NCBI GenBank assembly: GCA_035578175.1
Contig: JAQMRL010000001.1
Coordinates: 185,701,283 to 185,765,282 of the forward strand
Length of the DNA: 64,000 bases
Source of the DNA: Catonia carolina
Lineage: Eukaryota > Arthropoda > Insecta > Hemiptera > Achilidae
Direction of reading: 5' to 3'
The position numbers and the translations under genes were made by a program. The notes below the pieces were generated by a model that did not search any database, was not told where the DNA came from, and was given only the letters and a program-made list of their open reading frames with translations. Shown here in pieces: positions 14,227-22,191 of the stretch (position 1 is the first letter of the stretch; each line of letters begins with the position of its first letter).

Positions 14227-15269
14227 AAAATATCTCAAGAACGGAACATCGTACGAACTTGAAACTTAAGTTACATACCACTTCCGGACCCGACACGAAC
14301 ATTTTCATCAAAATCGGTCAACCAGAAGTAGTAGTTTATTCGTATAATTTTTCACTTTTTTGCGATTTTCTCAAAAACTGGTCCTACGATTTTTTTAAAA
14401 ATCGCCTGATTTACTAAATTTATTTATGCTCTACAAGATAGGGTAGGTGTCATAATTGCTGAAATTCTTGGTGAGGCTATTTTCACGTAAAAAAATAATT
14501 TTTTTAAGATTACAGCTTTAATATGCATTTCAGCACAAAAATTTCTATAATAAAAGTTGTAGAGAATTTAAAATTCTACAACTTTTATTTCAAACATTTT
14601 TTTGTATAACGCTTAGTTTAGCAGTAATTAGCGATTTTCTGTTTTTTTCTCACGAAAACGTGTGAAAAATCGATTTTTAAAAAATTTCGGCCTTAGAATG
14701 CATTTACGACAAAAGTTTATATAATTAATTTTATAGGAAATTATAAGATTTACAACTCTTATTTATAACATTTTTCTCTACAGAGCCTAGGTTAGCGTGA
14801 AAGAGTGATTTTCCGTATTTTTAAGGCAAACAGAGGTTGATTTTTATTTTGCGTCTTTCACTCATGATTAAAATTGAGTTATGTTTATCGAGGATAGTTT
14901 TTTTGTTTATTTCTAATGTTATATTACTAATGTTACAATATATTGTTAATTATTTGCATTGGCAAGAGAAAGTTGTGTGAGTGTTTCACACCAGATTTTT
15001 TATTTTAAATTGTTTTAAAACTTGATTTTTTTTAAGTACATGAAGGTAAATTTATGCTTACCGTAATTGAATATAAGTTTTAAAATATCATTACTATCAT
15101 CATAATTACGATTTTTTAATCTTAATGCAATAAAGAATGATTGTCCTCTTCGAAGTACTGGAGTTGGTGGCTCTTGATGTATAACTTCAAATAGATCTGT
15201 GTGATGATTTAAAGCGTTATCAAGTACATACATGTGTAAAGTATCTACCTCCAGAGCAGTCATTTTTAT
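312..15269 (-). CDS. Tg: Transglutaminase (protein-glutamine gamma-glutamyltransferase, annulin/Tg family), seven exons, 3' end outside the window
   Basis: This is a calcium-dependent enzyme that cross-links glutamine and lysine side chains; insect members act in clotting and cuticle or epithelial cross-linking. Coding exons: 15269-15062, 9423-9272, 8481-8343, 4939-4713, 4271-4097, 1680-1423, 480-312. All introns are GT-AG and the phases fit at each junction (1,0,1,0,1,1,2). Taking the ATG at 15263-15261 as residue 1 gives about 440 residues, against roughly 700 or more in the family. Seen: the N-terminal domain with NHHTDLFE and VLRRGQSFF (exon 1); LLFNPW; WIFGQFE; the calcium-region-like [14 protein letters not shown]; the active site YGQCWVFAG (Cys about 289); WNYHVWND (His about 353); VDATPQET (Asp about 376); [10 protein letters not shown]; and SVNADLVRW. 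The catalytic core is therefore complete. The two C-terminal barrels lie beyond position 1. A good splice acceptor just before exon 1 suggests a further upstream exon, coding or untranslated, which I could not locate. Confidence 0.94.
1423..1680 (-). CDS. Tg: Transglutaminase exon 6 (catalytic His and Asp)
   Basis: It encodes [20 protein letters not shown], then [20 protein letters not shown] and [15 protein letters not shown]. The His of NYHVWND and the Asp of VDATPQE complete the Cys-His-Asp triad. The acceptor TTTCTTAG and the donor GTAAGT at 1422-1417 are canonical. The exon ends in phase 1. Confidence 0.95.
1868..2036 (+). pseudogene. Jockey-clade LINE reverse transcriptase tail, older fragment
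   Basis: One frame reads [17 protein letters not shown], then SQILRLITG and, after another stop, [14 protein letters not shown]. These are the conserved tail motifs of Jockey-type RTs (YG.Q.WG.A..SN, RFQ.K.LR.I, TLH.DL..P.V..EI). Three in-frame stops show long decay. It lies in a transglutaminase intron, antisense to the gene. Confidence 0.75.
2060..2578 (+). pseudogene. Jockey-clade LINE reverse transcriptase C-terminal fragment
   Basis: An open stretch of about 160 residues carries [62 protein letters not shown] and a tail with [15 protein letters not shown], ending at a TAA. This matches the thumb and C-terminal region of Jockey/X-element RTs. The catalytic palm with YADD and the endonuclease are absent (5' truncation). 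It lies directly after a second, older Jockey tail on the same strand. Confidence 0.88.
2579..4096. other. Intron sequence with no recognised gene
   Basis: AT-rich intron 5 of the transglutaminase. It starts with a short CAT/ATC-rich stretch at 2590-2640, possibly the 3' tail of the preceding LINE. A GC-richer patch near 3168-3205 (AAGGGGCGGAGGGGCAG) may be a worn DNA-transposon end. A short CT repeat lies at 4040-4058. Nothing else is seen. Confidence 0.6.
4097..4271 (-). CDS. Tg: Transglutaminase exon 5 (catalytic cysteine)
   Basis: It encodes [28 protein letters not shown] and [22 protein letters not shown] holds the nucleophilic Cys, and the Trp of WTGSV lies where the family keeps its transition-state-stabilising Trp. 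The acceptor GTTGTAG and donor GTAAGT are canonical. The exon ends in phase 1. Confidence 0.95.
4713..4939 (-). CDS. Tg: Transglutaminase exon 4 (start of catalytic core)
   Basis: The acceptor CTTATAG precedes 4939 and the donor GTAAGT is at 4712-4707. It encodes [20 protein letters not shown], then [22 protein letters not shown] and SRALSKL. The family motifs DD.VY....E..EYVLND.G.I and W.fGQFE are clear. The junction to the next exon restores [13 protein letters not shown]. Confidence 0.93.
5130..5439 (+). mobile_element. tRNA-derived SINE (family S2), 5'-truncated, with 11-bp target duplication
   Basis: The head has a Pol III B-box-like GGTTCAAATCC at 5193-5203 and the tail is A-rich. It is flanked by direct repeats ATATAAAGACC at 5119-5129 and 5440-5450, the mark of LINE-mediated retrotransposition. 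Between the A and B box positions lies a near-perfect 27-base palindrome (5149-5175). The body resembles copies at 11730-12055 and 35835-36242. The first 20 or so bases of the head (CCCACCGGGTTGGTC) are missing here. Confidence 0.85.
5446..5932. other. Intron sequence, nothing recognised
   Basis: AT-rich unique-looking intron DNA of the transglutaminase. I see no coding potential and no recognised repeat. Confidence 0.5.
5933..6503 (-). repeat. Interspersed repeat family R, split by a LINE insertion
   Basis: About 400 bases match the other family R copies at 21481, 41746, 47006, 49246 and 54721. Shared landmarks on the plus strand are GTCATCAGCCGAAAGGCTGG, CTTATCAGCATGC, CCACAGGGTCTGGCTGTAT and CTGTTATGGGCA. 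The strand is assigned so that CTGTTATGGGCA marks the start. A 162-base LINE tail interrupts it at 6204-6365. The origin of the family is unknown; GGTTTGAACC looks a little like a Pol III B box. Confidence 0.8.
6204..6365 (-). mobile_element. 5'-truncated LINE tail inserted in a family R repeat, with 13-bp target duplication
   Basis: On the minus strand it reads [14 protein letters not shown], then [18 protein letters not shown], a stop pair and a GAA-repeat tail. This is the familiar C-terminal end of an RT (HV.RM..., GRPRKRW). CCCTACCTCTTCT is duplicated at 6191-6203 and 6366-6378, and the family R sequence resumes exactly after it. Confidence 0.85.
6511..7180. other. Intron sequence, nothing recognised
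   Basis: AT-rich intron DNA of the transglutaminase with no coding potential seen and no repeat recognised. Confidence 0.5.
7181..7272. repeat. GATA/GA-rich microsatellite
   Basis: A run of GATA, then GA-, GGAG- and TA-type simple repeats. Long ORFs on the opposite strand rich in Ser/Leu/Pro are artefacts of this tract and the next one. Confidence 0.9.
7345..7830 (-). mobile_element. Family H repeat, internally deleted copy with a GA tract in place of the GT tract
   Basis: The 3' block (AACATAACCTAGTTTTAATC) is at 7350-7376. The 5' block (ACCAATCGCTAAAAC ... GAGAAAGTAAAAA) is at 7678-7830. Between them is a long purine tract (GA-rich, 7445-7660) instead of most of the body. Just left of it, 7288-7333 matches the widespread invertebrate repeat end CACTAGCATATCCCGCACGG read on the minus strand. 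The strand follows the definition that the GT tract reads on the plus strand of a plus copy. Confidence 0.7.
8343..8481 (-). CDS. Tg: Transglutaminase exon 3
   Basis: It encodes [18 protein letters not shown] and [14 protein letters not shown]. The family pattern here is sP..apVG.W.L.v.t followed by LLFNPWC.DD. The usual Cys after PW is His in this protein. The donor GTATAAG is at 8342-8336. The exon ends in phase 1. Confidence 0.92.
8637..8844 (+). mobile_element. tRNA-derived SINE (family S1) with 9-bp target duplication
   Basis: The tRNA-like head contains GCAGTTGGTAACG (A-box region) and GGTTCCAATCC at 8693-8703 (B box). A short body and an AAATAAAT/A tail follow. AAAATATTT is duplicated at 8628-8636 and 8845-8853. 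It lies in the intron between exons 2 and 3 of the transglutaminase, antisense to it. It is not a functional tRNA gene, because the head does not close into a full cloverleaf and the tail is SINE-like. Confidence 0.85.
8886..9271. other. Intron sequence, nothing recognised
   Basis: AT-rich intron DNA between exons 2 and 3. No repeat or coding signal seen. Confidence 0.5.
9272..9423 (-). CDS. Tg: Transglutaminase exon 2
   Basis: The acceptor TATTTTAG precedes 9423 and the donor GTAAAC follows 9272. It encodes (G)[19 protein letters not shown], then an acidic stretch [14 protein letters not shown] and LDAVTLE. This matches the middle of the N-terminal domain, where the family has a variable loop before a conserved Trp. 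The length of 152 bases brings phase 1 to phase 0. Confidence 0.9.
9430..9970. other. Intron sequence with a possible LINE 3' end
   Basis: 9430-9640 is AT-rich and unremarkable. From 9800 to 9965 the sequence is richer in GC. Read on the minus strand, it ends in GAAGAAGAAGAA near 9805-9822, a tail like that of the LINE at 6204-6365. No protein motif confirms it. Confidence 0.35.
9975..10350 (+). pseudogene. LINE reverse transcriptase C-terminal fragment (RTE/CR1-like)
   Basis: A frame starting near 9980 reads [10 protein letters not shown], then [20 protein letters not shown] and [19 protein letters not shown], and after a stop [10 protein letters not shown]. This is the common tail of insect endonuclease-RT proteins ([13 protein letters not shown]...G.+..D..RNE.I, W..HV.RM). 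The stop codon within the tail and the lack of any palm domain mark it as a dead fragment. Two perfect hairpins sit at its end (10237-10264 and 10268-10295). Confidence 0.85.
10665..10790 (+). mobile_element. tRNA-like SINE head (family S4)
   Basis: The head contains TAGTCAGCGCCACTGGC and a B-box-like GGGTTTAAATCACG, resembling worn heads on the minus strand near 35762-35815 and in the tandem units at 26131-26880. The end is not well defined and no target duplication was found. Confidence 0.5.
10800..11720. other. Intron sequence, nothing recognised
   Basis: AT-rich first intron of the transglutaminase. A short minus ORF at 11209-11406 has no recognisable feature and is probably chance. Confidence 0.5.
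11730..12055 (-). mobile_element. tRNA-derived SINE (family S2), full length, with 9-bp target duplication
   Basis: On the minus strand the head reads CCCACCGGGTTGGTCTAGAG (A-box region), then the near-palindrome with AATCAGCTG, then GGTTCAAATCC (B box). It ends in a run of A at 11730-11742. GGTTAAATT is repeated at 11721-11729 and 12056-12064. It is the most complete S2 copy here, 326 bases. Confidence 0.88.
12066..12744. other. Intron sequence with a possible worn SINE head
   Basis: Mostly AT-rich and unremarkable. Near 12655-12725 a minus-strand tRNA-like piece (AAGTTCAATTTTACATCC) may be an old SINE head. Confidence 0.35.
12745..13012 (+). pseudogene. LINE 3' end (RT C-terminus) with AAAT-repeat tail
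   Basis: One frame reads [15 protein letters not shown], later [16 protein letters not shown], a stop, and then [19 protein letters not shown] with a stop. It is followed at 12980-13012 by an A-rich AAATAAAT tail. GRPR..Y...I..D and DR..WR.ASNQS.D are the usual end of this RT group. It lies on the plus strand inside the first intron. Confidence 0.8.
13013..14062. other. Intron sequence, nothing firmly recognised
   Basis: AT-rich. From about 13745 to 14050 the sequence (GTCTGTCTATCACACCCAC, GAAACTACGAGACATTGC) looks like the boundary of another interspersed repeat, but no second copy was found in the window. Confidence 0.4.
14063..14999 (+). mobile_element. Family H repeat, copy A (complete)
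   Basis: The element carries ACTTTCTCTTGCC at 14068-14080 and its inverse GGCAAGAGAAAGT at 14961-14973, followed by the stem-loop GTGTGA-GTGTT-TCACAC (14975-14991) and CCAGATTTTT. Inside are a GT tract (14186-14223) and the AAGTTGTAGA / TCTACAACTT hairpin (14556-14585). It ends about 60 bases from the exon 1 splice donor of the transglutaminase. It shares diagnostic bases with copies C and G (GGTCCTACG, and with C also CTCTTATTTATAACA). Confidence 0.88.
15062..15269 (-). CDS. Tg: Transglutaminase exon 1 of those visible (N-terminal domain)
   Basis: The acceptor TTTTTTCAG precedes 15269 and the donor GTAAGC is at 15061-15056. ATG at 15263-15261 has a good insect start context (AAAAATGAC) and gives [20 protein letters not shown], then [10 protein letters not shown] and [21 protein letters not shown]. 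These are typical of the TGase N-terminal beta-sandwich. The reading frame is also open upstream of the acceptor, so the ATG could be internal if an earlier coding exon exists. The exon ends in phase 1. Confidence 0.9.
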
Positions 15270-16268
15270 CTGAAAAAATATTAAGTGTATAAAATCAAAT
15301 AAAAATTTGCATTTATTTGTTCGCTGTTGCAAATCAGAACTTAATAATATCATACTAACATCGTTTATCTAAAACAACTACAATTTCCGATAGTGTGTGG
15401 GATACATTTTATCATTTATTGTCATAATAATCCTCTCCCATTTACTTCGCATAATTCAGATCTGTTTGAGATATTATTTTTCAATTCAATAATTTCTGCT
15501 ATGGTACTTCAAATAATTGAAAATAATATGTATATTGTACTTAAACAGTAAGATTTGTTATTTTAACTTTTTTGCTAGTGTCAAGGATAATTATTTTAAA
15601 ACAACCAGCCAATTTATTAGTCACTGCATAATGCTGAAATTTTTCTGTCAATTGATATAAATCTGAACTAGGGATAACTAGTAGTTCATTCGTGAATTAT
15701 TGTCAGCTGGTGACAACAAAATATTTCTTAGTTAACTGATATTATTTAACATTTAAAAGTAACACATCTGATGGGTATTCCTGAGCCCTGAGATAAACAA
15801 AAATAATTGTAAATTATCCCGACTATTTTACACTACGTATTAGTTTCTTTCAAAATTCATTGTTGTACAGAATCTAGCCTTGTATTATCAGCCTCGAATA
15901 GAGGTCTGTTTCATTGCGCATCTTTCAGTAATGGTTCAAAAAAGAGCAACCAAGTTATAGGAGATATACTGAACTGGTCTGGTAGCCTGATAAGATTTAA
16001 AACTTGAATACGCATGTTTAAATTATCTAAGAAATTCAAATTTTCTGGTCAAATTACATTTTTTCTGTTTACTTGAAATTCTTTGCTTAATGACAGTTTT
16101 CCTGAATAAAATGAGTTGAAGAAAAAATTTTTTGTTGAAAAAAATCCTTGGAATCAATATTCTAAAATATACTACAGTATGCACATTAAATGGCTCAGAG
16201 GACAGTTCAGTCAACTGTAAAGCGTAAATCAATTCCTGGCAAGCGTGGAAAATTTTTCACCATATCGC
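15270..16268. other. Sequence upstream of visible exon 1, nothing recognised
   Basis: AT-rich. An upstream exon or promoter of the transglutaminase might lie in or beyond this stretch, but I see no convincing TATA/Inr pair or coding exon. Confidence 0.4.
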
Positions 16269-17177
16269 TTTTTACTTTCTCTTGCCTACATGAATATAAA
16301 GGAACGAAAGTATTTTTTTCATGTTGATTTTTTGAAATCGAGTTTTCACCAGATCTACAAGTTTTCAGACCACCTGAACCCAAAAAAAAACATTTTTTTA
16401 GCGATTGGTCGGTGTGTGTGTGTGTGTGAACAATATATCTTAAGAATGGAACATCATTCGAAGTTGAAACTTGAAACTTAAGTTAGATACTACTACCGGA
16501 ACCGATACGAACATTTTCAACAAAATCAGTCAATCGGAAGTAGTAGTTTATTCGTGTCATTTTTCACTTTTGTGCAATTTTCTCAAAAAAAGGCTTTTAC
16601 AATTTTTTTTAAAACCGCTTCATTTACTTCATTTTAGGCCTATATGCTCTACAAGATAGGGAGGCGCCATGTCCGCTGAAATTCTTGAGGAGGCTGTTTT
16701 CTCGTACAAGAAATTGTTTTTTAAGATTACGGCTTTAATATGGATTTTAGCGCAAAAATGTACATTAAAACAGTTGTCAAGAATTTAAAACTTACAACTT
16801 TTATTTCAAACATTTTTTTGTATAACGCTTAGTTTAGCGGTAATTAGTGATTTTCTGTTTTTTCATGAAAATCTGTAAAAAATGGATTTTTTAAGATATC
16901 GGCCTTAGTATGCATTTTAGGACAAAAGTGTAATAATAAAATTCATAGAAAATTAAAAATTCTAAAAGTTTTACTTTAAAGCATTTTCCGTGTTATTAAG
17001 CCAAACTAAGGTTGATTTTCATTTTGCGTCTTTCACTCATGATAAAAATTAGGTTATGTTTTTTGAGGTTAGTTTTTTGTTTATTTCTAATGTTTTATTA
17101 CTAATATTAGAAAAATTGTTCATTATTTGCATTGTCAAGAGAAAGTCGTGTGAGTGTTTTAAATTAGATTTTTTTTT
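16269..17177 (+). mobile_element. Family H repeat, copy B
   Basis: ACTTTCTCTTGCC is at 16274-16286 and a GTCAAGAGAAAGT counterpart lies near 17134-17146. The GT tract is short (16412-16428) and the terminal stem-loop has decayed (GTGTGAGTGTTTTAAATTAG). The body aligns with the other copies except for a deletion near 16975. Confidence 0.85.
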
Positions 17178-17825
17178 GAAGTATAATACTTCATAATGTA
17201 GTGAAGGTCGGTGTAACGTTGAACAAATAAAAGAAATAATTTGTACTATGCATGGTTGTAAAAAAAATATTAATGAGTAAGTTTAACTATCTCTGTCAAC
17301 AAAAATAAAGTAAATTATGGTACAGTACACTAATATTTGTATAACTAATTCAATAACCACAGCAATTGTAGTTAATTGAATAAGTAGGAATAAAGAAAAT
17401 TGTTTAACATAAAAAAATAATCTTGTTTAAATCTAGGAAATTTATTTGTTTTGCATTTAACTAAATAAATTGATATAGTATAATGACTGCTGTTTAGGTA
17501 ATTGAAACGTTCAGATAAAAAGGTTTGAGAATGTATCTGTATGTTTCCGGTTTAAGTTTACTCAACCATTTTATGCACATTTTGATACGATGATCTCTCC
17601 CATACAGTTATTGTATAGTTTTTATATGTATGATAGCAATTTACTGATGTAAATAAAAATAAAAAATAAAAAGTATTGAAATGGATTCAAAATAAAACAA
17701 AACACATGAAATGTATTCTATAATAAATTCATTACATAAGTTACAGGATGGCCCATATGTCGGTTCAATATTTACGGAAATCGGAAGAAAGGTTAATGTA
17801 AAAAGAAAAATATAGATAAAAAAAA
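17178..17825. other. Intergenic or intron sequence, nothing firmly recognised
   Basis: AT-rich. At 17742-17800 there is ACAGGATGGCCCATATGTCGG, which resembles the end of some mariner-type elements, but no matching opposite end was found. Confidence 0.4.
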
Positions 17826-18981
17826 AAAAAATCTGGTGTGAAACACTCACACGACTTTCTCTTGCCAATACAAATAATTAACAATAATTCTAACATTAGT
17901 AATAAAACATTAGAAATAAACAAAAAACTAATCTCAAAAACCATAACCTTATTTTAATCATGAGTGAAAGACGCAAAATGAAAATCGACCTCAGTTTGGC
18001 TTAAAAATTACGGAAATTACTCTTTCACGCTAACCTAGGCTCTGTAGAGAAAAATGTTATAAATAAGAGTTGTAAATCTTATAATTTCCTATAAAATTAA
18101 TTATATAAACTTTTGTCGTAAATGCATTCTAAGGCCGAAATCTTTAAAAAATCGATTTTTCACACGTTTTCGTGAGAAAAAAACAGAAAATCGCTAATTA
18201 CTGCTAAACTAAGCGTTATACAAAAAAATGTTTGAAATAAAAGTTGTAGAATTTTAAATTCTCTACAACTTTTATTATAGAAATTTTTGTGCTGAAATGC
18301 ATATTAAAGCTGCAATCTTAAAAAAATTATTTTTTTACGTGAAAATAGCCTCACCAAGAATTTCAGCAATTATGACGCCTACCCTATCTTGTAGAGCATA
18401 AATAAATTTAGTAAATCAGGCGATTTTTAAAAAAATCGTAGGACCAGTTTTTGAGAAAATCGCAAAAAAGTGAAAAATTACACGAATAAACTACTACTTC
18501 CGGTTGACCGATTTTGATGAAAATGTTCGTGTCGGGTCCGGAAGTGGTGTGTAACTTAAGTTTCAAGTTCGTACGATGTTCCGTTCTTGAGATATTTTGT
18601 ACACACACACACACACGCACACACACACACGCGCGCGCACACACGCACGCACGCGCACACGCTCACGCCCGCGCGCGCGGACATACACACACGCGCGCGC
18701 GCACACACATATGCATACACACACACACACACACGCACACACGCACGCGCACGCGCGCACATACACGCGTACGTACGCGTACACACGCACGCACGCGCAC
18801 ACGCCCACGCCCGCGCGCGCGCGCACACACACACACACACACAGACCAATCGCTAAAAACATGTTTTTTGGTTTCAGGGGATCTGAAAACGTGTAGATCC
18901 GGTGAAAACTCGATTTCGAAAATCGACATGAAAACAATACTCTCCTTCCTATATATTCATATAGGCAAGAGAAAGTAAAAA
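17826..18981 (-). mobile_element. Family H repeat, copy C, with an expanded AC/GC tract
   Basis: It starts at AAATCTGGTGTGAAACACTC (stem-loop end) and stops at GGCAAGAGAAAGT (18964-18976). The body is very similar to copy A in opposite orientation. The microsatellite (18600-18842) is about 240 bases instead of about 40 in copy A and is mostly alternating purine-pyrimidine. The long ORFs across it are artefacts of the repeat. Confidence 0.88.
18600..18842. repeat. Long compound (AC)n/(CG)n alternating tract
   Basis: The tract is built of AC, GC, GCAC and TACG steps with few interruptions. Alternating purine-pyrimidine DNA of this kind readily adopts Z-form. It lies inside family H copy C. Confidence 0.95.
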
Positions 18982-20480
18982 TATAGTACAGTACTTTTAT
19001 TTATAGTTTCTTAAGAGAAATATTTTAAGGTAGTTAATTATATGATTATTTACTCTTATAATTTAACCTGTTGTAAATAGACAAACAGAAATCGAATGTA
19101 AGCTTGGAAGAGTTGAAGCAGAAGTAGATAGAAGATAAGTGGGTTGTCTCAAGGAGTGATCCTATGCTCTCTGATTTGCCATATGACAACAATACACTTG
19201 CTTTCATTTACTTTGTGCAGAACTGTTATGAAAGTGTACTACCTATATCTTTTATAAATCCTGTTCAAGAGGAGTGTAGCAAAATATGTAGCTTCCATAA
19301 TGATGACAGTATGCATAGAATGATAGTCTGAATGGCAAAAAAAACTATTCAATTTTCACCTTTATAATTAAATAAATTAGTTGAAAATTAAACCTTTGTA
19401 CAAGAGGCATTCTGATAAGCTGTTGAACTTCTTAACCCAGCAAGGAAGGCAATGATCACTTCACTCTATTCTGCTTAGTAAAACCTCCAGGATTTTGAAT
19501 CAGAATTTTAGCTTTTAATGGAAACATCAGCAAAACCATTAGTTTATATTGTATATAATTTTAATAGATTTAAATATTATATTTTTAATTATCTTACTTA
19601 TACACCTTCTGAAAATAGTTCTTAATAACTTAATAATTTAAATAATCAGTCCAAAGTGAAATAATAAACAGTAAAACAATTCTTGTAAATTTAACCTCTT
19701 AACAAAATAACAAAAAAGTGATATTTTTACTTCCTATTGACTTTTTCGTTTATTACTGACTAGGCTAGTAATTTAATTTCTTATTTTATTTACTTAGGCA
19801 ACTATTTTAGTTCATTCTTCTATATAATAAGTCTTGTGAAGTCTTCTCCAGGATAAAATACTCGAAGTAAATTATTTTTATTTTTGTACAAGTATTAGTG
19901 ATTATCTATTATAAATCAGTCCCATAAAATTTGTGTGTAATTATGGCTTCATCATTTAAATAAAATGGATATTCATACCAGGCCAATGATGTAATAACTC
20001 AATATTCTATGTTGATGTAATAATGTATCGTCAATAATAGTTAATTTTCTTGTCTTTTGGAATTTATCTTAACGTACTTCTCATAATATGAGAAGTACAT
20101 TTTTATATATATTATATATAAAATTTTTCTGTAGTAAATCAATTTACATATCGACAATAAAAATATTATAGTAGGTATTTTATGAATAGTAAAAATAACT
20201 TTCCATAACTTTTAACTAAATGATGTTAAGGAAAACAAATATTTTATTCCCTTTTTATCACAAATTTTATAATTAACTTAATAGTTACTGTCTGTGAGAA
20301 GTAATAAAATTCATTGTAATTTTTCTTTTTTATTTACTTGTCTCATGTTTCATCAACTTCTAATTTGTCATAAATATTACCGTTTTACATTCTAATTGGA
20401 TCTCAGCTGATTGCTTCAAAAATGTGGTCTATTAATTTATTTAATATTACTTTTGCAGCTCGAACATACAAACGTCATGG
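18982..20480. other. No gene seen; a family R fragment near 19434-19500
   Basis: AT-rich. 19434-19500 (AAGGAAGGCAATGATC ... CTTAGTAAAACCTCC) matches the right half of family R on the plus strand. ATAT-rich simple sequence lies at 20101-20125. No host exon recognised. Confidence 0.5.
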
Positions 20481-20484
20481 ATAT

Positions 20485-20855
20485 GTGCATTGTTTAATTT
20501 ATTGCACTTGATCCCTGATAATTCCAGGACTATATTTGAGCATTTCTGTTTCTTTTCACATGATAATTCATTTAAATACTTGAAGAATAGAAGAGGCAGG
20601 AGAGGAAGCTGGAGGAGGGAGGTTTGGAGCGACACGGATAAAAGTTATTTCACTGAAACTTATGGATTTCACTGTACTGCTAGATCTTGTGAAGGTGTCA
20701 TTTATAGAGTGGTAGGTGGGTGGTTTTCAGGAATTTTAACATACTGATACACAGACTTACTTTTCAACCTAGTGAAAACAGTATTAATGAACCACCTCAT
20801 TTTTTGTTCCATTCAGTAAAAATTGTAGTTCAAACTAATCTGTGTTGATTGAGTA
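20485..20855 (+). repeat. Interspersed repeat family R, old diverged copy
   Basis: It aligns with the copy at 21481-21880: TTATTGCACTTGATC, TTCTGTTTCTTTTCACATG, AAGAATAGAAGAGGCAGGAG, GAAGGTGTCATTTATAG and a right end like ATTCAGTAAAAATTGTAG. Divergence is high. The two plus-strand ORFs over it are chance. Confidence 0.65.
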
Positions 20856-21480
20856 TTCATCTGAACTACTGCTGCAGCCAATGACTGTGGTATTGTAAAT
20901 GTGATTGACTGACTACCAGCAAACTAGTTCACATGCAGATTAACTTACAACAATGATCTTAACAACCTGGAAATAACGTACAACATGATTCTAAGACAAG
21001 AAGATTGACCAATACTCAAGGACCTAAAATTTTAATTGCCGTTAATAACCAGAAAAGTTTGACAATTTAACATAACTGATGAGCAGAGGAGGGCCAGATC
21101 TGAGAATATGAAGAAGATGTGGGATAGAAGAAAATAAATCAAACGATCCACTAAAGACTGAAAGTTGACTATAGTGCTCCAATTGGGGCTTAAAAAAGAG
21201 TAAGTTATGTGGTACAAATAGATAGTTTATTAAACATAGCTGCCTGTGAATTGATACTCTGGTTCTAACGTGTGAATTACTATCATTGTAGGCTCAATGA
21301 AGTACAGTCTTGTGTCAGAACTTGATTTTTCTGTTCCTGGTACAACAAAGTACAAGAAGTGATACAAAGTACCTGATATTTTTAGTACTGATTCAAAAAT
21401 AATACCATTGGAATGAAGAAAGATGATTATTCTGGCTGGACTCAGATCTATCAGAATTAGTAATGATATGAGTCATATTG
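20856..21480. other. Sequence between two family R copies, nothing recognised
   Basis: No gene or known repeat recognised. Confidence 0.4.
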
Positions 21481-21880
21481 CCCATAACAGCCAGGTGGAG
21501 TGTTAAATTATTTGCACTCGATCTGCTAGTTCCAGGTCTACAAAAAATAGTTCTATTTCTTATCACATGGTCAGCCAATTATGGGACTGAACTATTATTA
21601 AAGAACAGAAGAGGTAGAGGTGTAAAAGACACTAGTTAGAGTTATATCCTCTGAAAATAATGAATTTCATTATACAGCCAGACCTTGAGGTGAATGAAGT
21701 GATGGTGTCATTTTTAGGGTGCAGAGTAGATGCTTTTCAGAGGGCCTGGCATGCTGATAAGCATAGGCTACTTTTGTACTCAGTGAGGAAGGCAATAGTA
21801 AACCACCTCACTCCTTGATTTACTTAGTAAAACCTCTAGAGGTTCAAACAAGCCTTTTGGATGATGACTTAAACAACAAC
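21481..21880 (+). repeat. Interspersed repeat family R, complete copy
   Basis: It runs from CCCATAACAGCCAGGTGGAG to the right end TGATGACTTAAACAACAAC. It is one of the least damaged copies at about 400 bases. No ORF of note and no clear target duplication found. Confidence 0.8.
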
Positions 21881-22181
21881 ATGAATCATAGGTGACTGAT
21901 TATGTGGACCAAATACTAGGAACAGATGAATCTCTTAGTTCTGGTTTAGTTTGTGCACCATCTTGGTGCACGCAGTTGTTTTTGTTGCTTAGTCGATTAA
22001 CCTATTAAAATACACATGAAATGATAAATTTACTATTTCTCTTTATTAATAAAATGATTGTAAAACTATTTATGTATACAAGTTTGAGGAAATTAATATC
22101 TACAAAGGTAAGAATCTGCGAATACATATGAGTCCCTTTATTAAAAATTAACTAAAAATAAATATTATCACATATTAAATA
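21881..22181. other. Nothing recognised
   Basis: AT-rich sequence between a family R copy and a LINE insertion. Confidence 0.4.
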
Positions 22182-22191
22182 AAATATTTAA

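Noticed and set aside
14084..14417. ORFs carrying shared peptides such as [17 protein letters not shown] at many places
   Set aside because: The peptide recurs because family H recurs. The frames differ in length, cross the GT tract and show no conserved start or stop, so a coding role is unlikely.
17742..17800. A mariner-type terminus (ACAGGATGGCCCATATG)
   Set aside because: No inverse partner or TA pair was found nearby, so only a chance resemblance can be claimed.
18514..18978. Several long ORFs on both strands of His-Thr or Cys-Val type
   Set aside because: They are read-throughs of the AC/GC microsatellite in family H copy C; every frame is open because the repeat has no stop codon.
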